DNA of 64,000 nucleotides from Glaciecola sp965660815 (GTDB lineage Bacteria > Pseudomonadota > Gammaproteobacteria > Enterobacterales > Alteromonadaceae), in assembly GCA_965660815.1 (NCBI GenBank), contig CBFIBG010000023.1:4353-68352 (forward strand), read 5' to 3'. The stretch's first letter is position 1. Each line of letters starts with the position of its first letter. Position numbers and translations under genes: made by a program. Under the pieces are notes generated by a model, which was not told the origin of the DNA, made no database searches, and saw nothing but the letters and a program-made list of their open reading frames with translations. Shown in pieces: positions 27,606 through 36,279 of this stretch.

Positions 27606-27642
27606 AAAGCACTCACAGCGTATGGTTTTGAGTGCTTTTTTT
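27606..27642 (+). terminator. Rho-independent terminator of purA
   Basis: AAAGCACTCA (27606-27615) pairs with TGAGTGCTTT (27629-27638) and is followed by a T-run. It starts 23 bp after the purA stop. Confidence 0.85.
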
Positions 27643-27659
27643 ATTAAGGGCTAAGTATT

Positions 27660-28358
27660 TTGGTAATTGAAACGACATTTGCAGAGCGAGTTAATCAGTT
27701 TAATTCAAATCTAAAGCTTGATATCGCTCTACCCGATGGTGTGTCCGCACTTAACCCTTTTGAGGAAAATTCGCCGGGTAAACATCTTAGCACTAAGTTT
27801 TATCAACGTTTTTATAATGATAATGAGCCACGTGAGCTTATTTTAGGAATTAACCCGGGTAGGCTTGGAGCTGGCGCGACTGGAATACCTTTCACCGACA
27901 CAAAACGTTTGTTGTCTCACTGCAACATAGAATGCGACTTTCATTTACATGAACCTTCCTCAGTTTTTGTTTATGAAATGATTGACGCTTTTGGAGGCGC
28001 TGAAAAATTTTATAAGCGTTTTTTATTTTCTTCGGTCTCACCACTAGGTTATATCAAGATTAACGAGAAGGGCAGGGAGACTAATTACAATTACTATGAT
28101 AACAGTCAACTCCAAAATTCACTTATGCCCTTTATCATAGATTCGATGCGACGTTTGATTGCACTTGGCATTAATCCGAAAAAAGTGTATTGCTTGGGTA
28201 CAGGCAAAAATTTTAAATTTTTACAAAACCTAAATATTGACTATCAATTTTTCAATGAGGTTATTGCGTTGGAGCACCCAAGATACATAATGCAATATAA
28301 AAGTAAGAACATGAGTAAGTACATTCAAAAATATTTAGATGCCTTTTCTAGTAAATAA
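27660..28358 (+). CDS. SMUG2-like uracil-DNA glycosylase family protein (DUF4918)
   Basis: A 232-residue protein of the UDG superfamily that should excise damaged bases. Motif 1 is GINPGRLGAGATGIPFTD; the C-terminal motif HPRYIMQYK corresponds to motif 2; SPLGYIKIN lies between. The start is a TTG at 27660 with AAGGG at 27646-27650, spacing nine; the first ATG would remove the motif 1 region, so TTG is required. The first 30 residues (FAERVNQFNSNLKLD, then LPDGVSALNPF) agree with the family. It is transcribed after the purA terminator; read-through is possible. Activity is inferred by family. Confidence 0.75.
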   Translation: MVIETTFAERVNQFNSNLKLDIALPDGVSALNPFEENSPGKHLSTKFYQRFYNDNEPRELILGINPGRLGAGATGIPFTDTKRLLSHCNIECDFHLHEPSSVFVYEMIDAFGGAEKFYKRFLFSSVSPLGYIKINEKGRETNYNYYDNSQLQNSLMPFIIDSMRRLIALGINPKKVYCLGTGKNFKFLQNLNIDYQFFNEVIALEHPRYIMQYKSKNMSKYIQKYLDAFSSK

Positions 28359-28449
28359 GAATTTAGGTAGAAAGGCGAATTTAAAATCTACAATCGAAAC
28401 CTTGTCGCTACTTGTGTCTAAAACAAACCATATTAAGCAATCAATTTGG

Positions 28450-29025
28450 TTAATTTAATTCAGAATCACGCCAGAACTTCGTGCCTTTTATAGTAGCTTG
28501 CAATGCGATACCTGATTCAGTAAATGTATACACAGTTACATCACCATAATAAGCTTCTCCTTGAACTGATGCGCCCTTATCGCCTGCTTTAGCAGCGGCA
28601 TCTGCATTGCCGCCGAACGTCCAACCGGATTCGATAAAGTTATTCATGGCGCTTTGTGTATGAAAAACCATAACGATGCGATAATCTTTTGCACCAAAGC
28701 CAAGGCCCACACCTCCTTCTGCCATGTTCATGTAGGTGTGCTGACCAGTATTCATATTTTTAACTACGCCGTAGCCGCCCCCTGCAGCAATAAAAATTAA
28801 ATTTACATTTGCGTTAGAAAACACTGCGTAGCCAGGGGCCGCGTTTATTTGACTTCTTGTATCTGGCTTTTCAGCAAATAATTGAGTTAATACGTCATCT
28901 TTCATTTGTAATACCGCTTGGCGTTTTTGCTGCACCGTGGCGCCACCAGACGTAGCAACGCATCCACTTAAAACAAAAGATAACGTCAAAATAACTAAAG
29001 GGATTAAATTGGTAAGGCGCAACAT
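28450..29025 (-). CDS. SYLF/Ysc84-domain lipoprotein
   Basis: Envelope lipoprotein of 191 residues with lipobox LSGC (Cys22). The mature part is a SYLF (Ysc84) domain: GYAVFSNANVNLIFIAAGGGYGV, EGGVGLGFGAKDYRIVMVF and QGEAYYGDVTVYTFTESGIAL. SYLF proteins bind phosphoinositides in eukaryotes; the bacterial role is unknown, and it may bind lipid. The start has AGGAAC upstream. It is a single-gene unit. Confidence 0.75.
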   Translation of the reverse strand: MLRLTNLIPLVILTLSFVLSGCVATSGGATVQQKRQAVLQMKDDVLTQLFAEKPDTRSQINAAPGYAVFSNANVNLIFIAAGGGYGVVKNMNTGQHTYMNMAEGGVGLGFGAKDYRIVMVFHTQSAMNNFIESGWTFGGNADAAAKAGDKGASVQGEAYYGDVTVYTFTESGIALQATIKGTKFWRDSELN

Positions 29026-29334
29026 GAACTAGTTCCTTTGGGTTGGTAATATATTTTTTAACTTCGTTGAATAGTTTAGTACAACACGCTTGTAACAGCC
29101 AACTGCGTATTAGCATCATTCTTTAGAATGGATGACATTTAGGTTAAAAGTATTTTTTTGTTAAATCTTAAAACTTAAATGAGAAAAAGGAGACTTATAG
29201 GGAGAGTCTATACTTATTCTTTTGGCAATAATTGTGCTTAAACTAAGTTGAATGATAGGAATTATAGTTGGTAATTTGCCACTTTTCATTTGAAAAGATA
29301 TGCTTGCAACATTAATACATTCTTAGAGACATCA
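29026..29334. other. Intergenic region, no recognised content
   Basis: 309 bp between divergent genes with AT-rich runs and no clear gene, RNA or repeat. The longer frame that would start the aldehyde dehydrogenase at a TTG at 29290 is inside it. Confidence 0.4.
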
Positions 29335-30819
29335 ATGACCCAAGAAAGTGCTTCAGTTCACAGTTTTAAAAACAGCGACAGCCAAGATACGGCGATGCCT
29401 GATAGTTTGTCACATAAAACTACTTCTACGGCCTATGATTCGGCGCAAAATCCTTTTTATGTAAGTAAGACAAAGCTAGATGATTATTTTTCTTCTGGCG
29501 CTACACGATCGCTGTCATGGCGAAAACGTCAGTTAAAAGCTTTTTATACGCTTTTAGAAGTCGAGGAAAAATCAATCTCTGAGGCTTTGTACAATGACCT
29601 GAGCAAATCGCCAGAAGAAACATACTTGACTGAAATTGGCTATCTAAAAAAAGACATCAACTTGATGCTAAAAAACGTTGAAAAATGGATGAAACCAAAA
29701 CAGGTCAGTAGCCCATTGTTATCCTTACCTGCGAAGAGCTTGATTATTCCAGAGCCCTTAGGTACTTGCCTTGTGATAGGAGCTTGGAACTATCCATTTC
29801 AGTTATCCATGAGCCCCATGCTATCAGCTATTTCAGCTGGAAATTGTGTTATCGTAAAGCCTTCTGAATTGGCTCCCCATACTTCAAGTCTAATTGCAGA
29901 GTTACTTCCAAAATATTTAGATATGAATGCCGTTTTGGTTGTTGAGGGCGGCAAACAGCCTACGTCTGATTTATTGGAATTAGATTTTGATAAGGTTTTT
30001 TACACTGGTGGAGAACGAGTTGGAAAAATAGTGATGAGCGCTGCTTCAAAGCATTTGACGCCCGTTACTTTAGAGCTTGGCGGAAAAAGTCCTTGCATCG
30101 TGGATAAAAATATAGATTTGAAGACGGCTATTAACAGAGTGGTTTGGGGTAAGTTTGTTAATGTCGGGCAAACCTGTATTGCACCCGATTATCTACTAGT
30201 GCATCAAAGCAATCTAGATAACGTGCTTAATCAATTGAAAGAATCTATTACAAAGCAATATTCCAGTAAGCCTAAGAGCAATCGTTTTTATGGACGTATT
30301 GTGAATGAAGCACACTGCAGTCGCTTGGTCAGTTATTTGGAAAATCAGAATGTTGTTTTTGGCGGCGATTACAGCATTGAAGACAAATATTTAGCTCCAA
30401 CTATCGTGCTTAACCCATCGCTGGATAGTGACTTGATGGAAGAGGAGATATTTGGTCCTATCATGCCAATACTCAGCTTCAACGGTCGCAGTGATATGCT
30501 CAAGTTTATCAACTCTCGACCCAAGCCATTGGCGGCTTATGCATTCACCCAAGACAAAGACTTTGAACAAAAGTTTATAGAACGTATTAGCGCAGGCAAT
30601 ATGTGTATTAACGACATTGCTATGTTTTTTTTAAATCCTAAATTGCCTTTTGGTGGCGTCGGTACAAGCGGAATGGGTAGTTACCATGGTAAATTTGGAT
30701 TTGATACATTTTCACATCTAAAGGCCGTGTTAAAAAGGGGCTATAGTCTTGAGAATTCAATCAGATATATGCCATTAAATAAGTTAAAGTCTTCTATACT
30801 GAAACTGTTCTTAAAATAG
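29335..30819 (+). CDS. Aldehyde dehydrogenase (class 3/coniferyl-like)
   Basis: NAD(P)-dependent oxidation of aldehydes to acids, 494 residues from the ATG at 29335 (TTAGAGAC upstream). The class-3 short form is shown by SKSPEETYLTEIGYLKKDI, then PLGTCLVIGAWNYPFQLS, LELGGKSPCIVDKN (catalytic Glu) and VNVGQTCIAPDY (catalytic Cys). It is closest to bacterial coniferyl-aldehyde/ALDH3 proteins. It ends 19 bp before a VOC protein gene, and the two are probably an operon. Possible roles are detoxification of fatty or aromatic aldehydes; the substrate cannot be read from sequence. Confidence 0.9.
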   Translation: MTQESASVHSFKNSDSQDTAMPDSLSHKTTSTAYDSAQNPFYVSKTKLDDYFSSGATRSLSWRKRQLKAFYTLLEVEEKSISEALYNDLSKSPEETYLTEIGYLKKDINLMLKNVEKWMKPKQVSSPLLSLPAKSLIIPEPLGTCLVIGAWNYPFQLSMSPMLSAISAGNCVIVKPSELAPHTSSLIAELLPKYLDMNAVLVVEGGKQPTSDLLELDFDKVFYTGGERVGKIVMSAASKHLTPVTLELGGKSPCIVDKNIDLKTAINRVVWGKFVNVGQTCIAPDYLLVHQSNLDNVLNQLKESITKQYSSKPKSNRFYGRIVNEAHCSRLVSYLENQNVVFGGDYSIEDKYLAPTIVLNPSLDSDLMEEEIFGPIMPILSFNGRSDMLKFINSRPKPLAAYAFTQDKDFEQKFIERISAGNMCINDIAMFFLNPKLPFGGVGTSGMGSYHGKFGFDTFSHLKAVLKRGYSLENSIRYMPLNKLKSSILKLFLK

Positions 30820-30838
30820 TGACTAGGCAGACGTAATT

Positions 30839-31261
30839 ATGAGTTTAAGTCCATTTCACCTTGCTATACCGGTTACTTGCCTTAGTAAGTCTGCTGAGTT
30901 TTATGGCGACGTCATTGGATGCAAGCAAGGTCGAGCGGACGATCATTGGATAGACTGGGACTTTTACGGGCATCAACTCGTGACCCATTTAGTTGACGCT
31001 ATGCCTTCTTATGTTAAGCCAAATGAAGTGGACAATAAATCTGTCCCAGTTCCTCATTTCGGTATTGTATTAGGTCAGCGAGATTGGGAAGACTTGTCGA
31101 AAAAATTGATCGCAAATAATGTACGATTTGAAATAGAACCCTACATCAGGTTTAAGGGGAAGGCCGGAGAGCAGGGCACTTATTTCATTTACGATCCCTC
31201 AGGCAATGCGCTGGAGTTTAAGTATTTTGCAGATATGAGCCGTTTATTTGCGGTTGATTAA
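30839..31261 (+). CDS. VOC-fold dioxygenase/glyoxalase-like protein
   Basis: A 140-residue vicinal-oxygen-chelate protein made of two beta-alpha-beta-beta-beta units. Metal ligands likely are His7 (SPFHLAIPV), the histidine in PVPHFGIVL and the glutamate in GNALEFKYF. Such proteins include glyoxalase I, dioxygenases and antibiotic-resistance proteins; which one is not evident. It follows the aldehyde dehydrogenase by 19 bp and probably shares its transcript, which suggests a linked detoxification step. Confidence 0.75.
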   Translation: MSLSPFHLAIPVTCLSKSAEFYGDVIGCKQGRADDHWIDWDFYGHQLVTHLVDAMPSYVKPNEVDNKSVPVPHFGIVLGQRDWEDLSKKLIANNVRFEIEPYIRFKGKAGEQGTYFIYDPSGNALEFKYFADMSRLFAVD

Positions 31262-31434
31262 ATGCCTGAGTGAGCTATCGGATGGTAAATTAAGCAAAAC
31301 CGCAATAAATTTAGCTCAATTTTGCCATAACCGCGGATAAACGGTTGATCTTATCCATCAAATACCATCTAATAAAGGGGTTGCAAGGACTTGCAGCCAT
31401 TTTAACCTCAATAATAAAAAGAGACATATTAATT

Positions 31435-31707
31435 ATGAACAAAAACGATCTAATCGCTGCTATTGCTGAACAAGCTGATTTATCAAAAGCTGCTGCAGGT
31501 AATGCGCTTAACGCAATCACTGACAATATCACCAAAGCTTTAGCCGATGGTGATTCAGTTACTTTCGTTGGATTTGGTACATTCTCTGTCAAAGAGAGAG
31601 CCGCACGTTCTGGTAGAAATCCACAAACTGGCGAGACTATTCAAATTGCAGCGGCCAAGGTTCCTGGTTTCAAAGCAGGAAAAGCATTGAAAGACGCATG
31701 TAACTAA
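31435..31707 (+). CDS. hup: DNA-binding protein HU
   Basis: Nucleoid-associated histone-like protein of 90 residues, a basic dimer that bends DNA. Conserved features are MNKNDLIAAIAEQA, GFGTFSVKERAARSGRNPQTG (the beta-arm start with the conserved RxGRNPQTG) and PGFKAGKALKDA. The ATG at 31435 is chosen over a longer frame from 31345 that would not match any HU. It has a separate promoter region of about 170 bp and a strong terminator 18 bp after its stop, so it is an independent unit. Confidence 0.95.
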   Translation: MNKNDLIAAIAEQADLSKAAAGNALNAITDNITKALADGDSVTFVGFGTFSVKERAARSGRNPQTGETIQIAAAKVPGFKAGKALKDACN

Positions 31708-31724
31708 ATCGTTTGAAGTGACTC

Positions 31725-31753
31725 AAAATGGCCAGTTTTTATCTGGCCATTTT
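31725..31753 (+). terminator. Rho-independent terminator of hup
   Basis: AAAATGGCCAG (31725-31735) pairs perfectly with CTGGCCATTTT (31743-31753) over a 7-nt loop, 18 bp past the hup stop. The T-tail is short. Confidence 0.75.
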
Positions 31754-31866
31754 CGTTTATATCAGTTAATACTATATGAAGTAATAGTTAGTATTTAGTC
31801 TGCTTAACATCCTGCGAAACATCCTGCATAAGAAAAGCCAATCATCCTCCCTTCAATAGCAAGAGA

Positions 31867-33237
31867 CTAAACGACGACTAAACTCACTAAAATATACGAT
31901 AGGAAACTAACACCGCCTACCGCCAATGCGTATGGAAGTTGTGTACGAACATGTTCAAGTAAGTCACAGCCAGCAGCAAGCGAAGATACCGCGGTTGTAT
32001 CAGAAATTGGTGAGCTATGGTCGCCAAAGATACCGCCACCTAATATCGCTGCTAATATCAATTCGGGAGGTAGCCCTAAAGAGTTCATTAAAGGCATACC
32101 TATTGGGATCAAGATTGCAAACGTACCCCAAGATGTGCCTGTGGTAAAAGAAATAATTGCACCGGCTAAAAACAACATGGGTGCTACCATAAATATTGGA
32201 AGATAGTCGCCAACCAAGCCTGCTACAAAATTTCCTGTCCCAAGGACTTTTAAACTGGCCCCTAAACTTATGGACAATAGAACAATAGTGACTAAAGGCA
32301 ATAGTTCGCTCATTCCAGCAAAACCCAATTTTACGGCGCCTTTATGGGTATTCTGTCTTGACAGTACTATTAACCCATAACCCACAATGCACGCGAGAAA
32401 GGTTGCGTATAACACAGAGCTGCTACCACTCCCTTTAGTGATATCGCCTTTACCGGTATAAAACATAAAAGCGACCATAGATACAATCATTACCGTTAAT
32501 GGAATAAGCATGAATCTTGCCTTAGTAGGAGCCGCTACCTCGACATTGCTTTCAATGGTCTCGAGTTTTTGTTCACTTTGCTTCATAGGGCCGTGCACTT
32601 TATCTGCAAAAATGGTGTAAGCCACTACTAAAAGGGTCAAGTATGCGTAAAAGTTATAGGGTAATGTCTTCCAAAGTATCATTAATGGATTATCAGGTAA
32701 GTCGTACGTCCCAATGAGGCCGAGTATATAAGCTCCCCAACCGTTTAATAATATCAGTATGCAAACGGGTGCGCTGGTTGAATCAATGATATATGCCAAT
32801 CTAGCACGGCTCATTTTGAATTTATCGAATAATCCTCTGGCCATGATCCCTGAAGTTAATACGCTTAAGTTGGACTCGATAAAAATAACGGCTCCGGTAA
32901 ACATGGTAATGCCGCCAGCACGTTTTTTTGTTTTTGCTATTCCAGATGAAATTAGTTTGTCAACGAATGCAGCCACTCCACCCGAGTCTCTCATATATGC
33001 GAGCAAAGCTCCTACGAGTAAACTAAACAAAAGAATTTTTGAATTACCACCCGCGCTGATAGTAGATGATATTCTATCTATTGTGGTGATGGGAGTAAGG
33101 AGTAGGTTTGAGTTGGCTTTCATCAGAAGTAACACTTCTGATGAAAAAATAGAAAGCAGTAATGCCAATATAACTTCTTTTTTCCACAGTACTACTGCGA
33201 TTGCTACCAAAGGTGGCAATATACTTATCCAGTCCAA
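31867..33237 (-). CDS. Na+/H+ antiporter NhaC family protein
   Basis: Polytopic inner-membrane antiporter of 456 residues with about 11 hydrophobic segments. Conserved stretches are AGGITMFTGAVIFIESNLSVLTSG, FTTGTSWGTFAILIPIGMPL and GGGIFGDHSSPISDTTAVSS, the NhaC/organic-acid-exchange family pattern. It would exchange Na+ for H+ or an organic acid pair. It lies convergent to hup and downstream of the amidase fusion on the same strand, separated by a 59-bp gap, so cotranscription is possible. Confidence 0.85.
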   Translation of the reverse strand: MDWISILPPLVAIAVVLWKKEVILALLLSIFSSEVLLLMKANSNLLLTPITTIDRISSTISAGGNSKILLFSLLVGALLAYMRDSGGVAAFVDKLISSGIAKTKKRAGGITMFTGAVIFIESNLSVLTSGIMARGLFDKFKMSRARLAYIIDSTSAPVCILILLNGWGAYILGLIGTYDLPDNPLMILWKTLPYNFYAYLTLLVVAYTIFADKVHGPMKQSEQKLETIESNVEVAAPTKARFMLIPLTVMIVSMVAFMFYTGKGDITKGSGSSSVLYATFLACIVGYGLIVLSRQNTHKGAVKLGFAGMSELLPLVTIVLLSISLGASLKVLGTGNFVAGLVGDYLPIFMVAPMLFLAGAIISFTTGTSWGTFAILIPIGMPLMNSLGLPPELILAAILGGGIFGDHSSPISDTTAVSSLAAGCDLLEHVRTQLPYALAVGGVSFLSYILVSLVVV

Positions 33238-33296
33238 AATTAAGCGCTCCTAACTATATATTTTCAGAACACACAATAAACCATTAACCGGGTAAA

Positions 33297-35948
33297 TTAA
33301 TGATAATGCGTAGATGCTTCAAAAATTGATTCGTAGATCATGCTGTTTAACTTAACTTGCATGGGATTAAACTGCGTCAGCGAATAATTATCTGTATTTT
33401 CGTCCTTGGACTTATGCTGATTTACCAAAGTAATGATCGCGAGTTCCAAATCAGGGTCGATAAGAATGCTGCTTCCTGTCTTACTAATGTGCCCAAATAC
33501 ATTTGCACTGGCATACGGACCAAACAAATTAGTGCGATGATGGTGACCTAGTTTCCAGCCAAATCCAATGTTGGATGTCAATATTTCAGACTGAGTAAAG
33601 TTATCGAGGACTTCTTGGCTAAACAGAGATTGATAACCATAGCCCCCGCCATTTAGTAACATTTGAGCAACGATTGCTAGATCGTTTGAAGAAGAGAACA
33701 AACCCGCATGCCCAGATACTCCCTGCATTGAAAAAAGTGCATTGCGGTCCAAGACTTCGCCAGTGACCGAGCAATCTTGGTTTGGAGAAAGTATATCGGT
33801 TTGAATAATTTGGCAGGGGGGCAAGCGGTGGGTAACGAATTGAGCGTCATCCATTCCTTTCTTTAATGGATTAAATAAAGTTTTTGTTAGACCCAGTGGT
33901 TCATAAATGTGTTTTTCGACATATTCGTCCAATGCCATGCCGGTTACTCGTTCTACCAAGATCCCTAAGATCATGTAATTGATATCACTATGTTGTTGTT
34001 GGCCTCGTTGCGCACTAAAAGGCACTCTGGTGAGCAAATATTGTTTGGTAAGTTCTGGCTGCAGAGAATATAAGTATTCGCCAAATGGATTGTCGAGATC
34101 GTAAAAATCGATAGTTGCCTGATACCCAGATGAGTGAGACAACAGGTCTGAAATGGTGACTACTTCTCTGTTATTGCCTTTATACTCTTTCAGATAATGA
34201 GTAACAGACTTGTTCAGGGATAATATGCCTTGATCAACCAACTTCATTATGGCTAGAGTAGTCGCCAATGGCTGAGTGTTTTCTCCCATATCGAACATGG
34301 TTTGCTTGTTCATTTTTATAGGATTACTGAGTAAATTTCCACTATTGCTGTGTGTTTGTGCATACCCGTAAACATCATGTTTAACCACTCTTCCTCGATG
34401 AATCACGACAATCGCTGCACCATGTAGCTGTTCGTCAAGGCCCTGCTCTAGCCAAGTGTCGAGTTTATCAAAATTATATTGTAAACCCCTTTTGTCTTTA
34501 AGTACGGCCTCATCTGAGACATTAAGTGTCGGATATGTGATTGAGATGTGAAGCTTTGGTTTTTTCGCTAAAGGCTGATCAACGTCTATTAAGGTTCCAG
34601 TAGTAGCATCTGTTTCAATGTCGCTCTCCTTGATGTCTTGTCCTTGTTGTATAGTTGAGACTGACTCAGTGAACAGAGCCTCTTTTTCCTGTAAATCCAG
34701 AGTCACTTCAGGCATAAACCCTGATAAAAATTCAATATTATCAACTCTTAAACTGTTTCTCCCTTGTACGGTTCGCTTGCCGATAGAAAATGTTTCCTCA
34801 TGTAACTCTTGGTTGTCATAAGCGTTAAAATAGTCGCCTAAATTAATCTTTTGTTCGTTAATGTAAATATCAGCACTTTTGATACCAACGCTAGATAACT
34901 TCAATTCAGACGTAACTCCATTACTTAGGAACACTATTTTATTTTTATTTACGGATTCACTGTCTAAAGCAGACAAGTCTATGCCGAAATCGCTTTGATT
35001 CACAAACTTAGGCGCATTATGCAAACTTTGTTGAGAGTTAAACTCATCCAATAGTGAGATAAGACTATCGGGAAAATACTTCTCAAGCAGCGCGAATAGA
35101 GTGGCAACGGTTTGATTGTTGGCCAAACCGTCAACTTGCCAAGGCACGAAATGTAACTGAAATGCCGCTAGCACGTCTTGAGTTTGTCTATCGAAAACTC
35201 CTGTTGCAGCGACTTTATACCCGTAGGTTGAAAGCGCTTTTTGCACAAGGGTAATGGGTACTGGTTTTTGGTTAAAAATATTCCAGTATTTTGCTACTGC
35301 CTCATTTTCGTACCATGCACCAATACCGGCCTCATATAATTTCTGCCATGGAAACCTTGGACCTGGGTCATTTTTTCTAGAAGGTGCGATATCAGAATGC
35401 CCAACGACTGCCGTAGGGGTTATATCAGGGTTGCGTTCCAGTATTCCTCTGCTCAATTCTATTAAAAGCTCGATTTGCTTATTTTCAAATTCGGGAAATA
35501 TACATACTGGTCGTGGTTTAACAAAGCCTGCCGGCGTTTGCTGTTCAATACATTCAGGAACATTAACAATCTCAATTCCGATAGACGTATCGTTAAGACC
35601 GTCTCTTCCTTGCCAGTGGCTCACTCCAGCGTGCCATGCACGTTCATTTTCATCTACAAGTTTTAATACTTTTATTGATGAGTTTGGGTAAGTTTCGTCG
35701 TTTTGCATAGGGATCAGGTAGTGCGAACTGACTCCGCCGCCTTCTTTGACTAAGTACTTAACTGAATCTTCATAGTTTACGGCTGTAAAATGCATCACTA
35801 ACGTCTTAACTCTAAAGCTAGAGTTGCTGGATTTCATGTCGCTTATACCCATGGTCGACGTGCAGCTACTTAGCATGATGATAGCCTTAATCACGCAGGC
35901 TAACGTAAATAATTTTAGGAGAGATGAAGGGTTTGAATAGTTATCCAT
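33297..35948 (-). CDS. AmiD-like amidase fused to PBP-like (YfeW-type) domain lacking SxxK
   Basis: Predicted lipoprotein of 883 residues (lipobox LSSC, Cys29). Residues about 45-205 are an Amidase_2 zinc amidase like E. coli AmiD, with His53, WHAGVSHW, GIEIVN, His184 and the NDPGPRFPW motif. A peptidoglycan-binding-like segment follows (about 225-285). After a linker, residues about 490-870 form a beta-lactamase/penicillin-binding fold like YfeW (AIVVIHRGRVVKHDVYGYA, ISDLLSHSSGY, GHISKTGSS). At the nucleophile position it reads GENTQ (555-559) instead of the usual SxxK, so both the catalytic serine and lysine are missing. The amidase could cleave muramyl peptides; the C-terminal half may only bind. 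Confidence 0.75.
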   Translation of the reverse strand: MDNYSNPSSLLKLFTLACVIKAIIMLSSCTSTMGISDMKSSNSSFRVKTLVMHFTAVNYEDSVKYLVKEGGGVSSHYLIPMQNDETYPNSSIKVLKLVDENERAWHAGVSHWQGRDGLNDTSIGIEIVNVPECIEQQTPAGFVKPRPVCIFPEFENKQIELLIELSRGILERNPDITPTAVVGHSDIAPSRKNDPGPRFPWQKLYEAGIGAWYENEAVAKYWNIFNQKPVPITLVQKALSTYGYKVAATGVFDRQTQDVLAAFQLHFVPWQVDGLANNQTVATLFALLEKYFPDSLISLLDEFNSQQSLHNAPKFVNQSDFGIDLSALDSESVNKNKIVFLSNGVTSELKLSSVGIKSADIYINEQKINLGDYFNAYDNQELHEETFSIGKRTVQGRNSLRVDNIEFLSGFMPEVTLDLQEKEALFTESVSTIQQGQDIKESDIETDATTGTLIDVDQPLAKKPKLHISITYPTLNVSDEAVLKDKRGLQYNFDKLDTWLEQGLDEQLHGAAIVVIHRGRVVKHDVYGYAQTHSNSGNLLSNPIKMNKQTMFDMGENTQPLATTLAIMKLVDQGILSLNKSVTHYLKEYKGNNREVVTISDLLSHSSGYQATIDFYDLDNPFGEYLYSLQPELTKQYLLTRVPFSAQRGQQQHSDINYMILGILVERVTGMALDEYVEKHIYEPLGLTKTLFNPLKKGMDDAQFVTHRLPPCQIIQTDILSPNQDCSVTGEVLDRNALFSMQGVSGHAGLFSSSNDLAIVAQMLLNGGGYGYQSLFSQEVLDNFTQSEILTSNIGFGWKLGHHHRTNLFGPYASANVFGHISKTGSSILIDPDLELAIITLVNQHKSKDENTDNYSLTQFNPMQVKLNSMIYESIFEASTHYH

Positions 35949-36279
35949 AAACGCTTTTTTGTAGAATTATAGTTTATTAACAATAGTCTATCTGTTTTAA
36001 TACTCGATTACTATTTTCTTAATATCTGTCATGTCTTATCTTGCATATCACGACTTAAGGCGCAAATAGTGTAAATTTGCAATAAAAGCCTCTATTCTTT
36101 ACTCTACTGAGATTTTGAGTTTTGGCGGTAGCGAGAGCTTATAAAACGATAAACACTGACTCAAATACATTATCTATATGAGTTACTCCCATTAGATGGG
36201 GGATGAATATTCGGGAAATTAATTCAATTACTTTTATTGGCTAAAATGAGTGAGCGAACACCAGTTACGGAGCATTAAA
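35949..36279. other. Intergenic region before the UDP-HexNAc dehydrogenase gene
   Basis: About 330 bp of AT-rich divergent promoter region. No gene or RNA was recognised. Confidence 0.4.
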
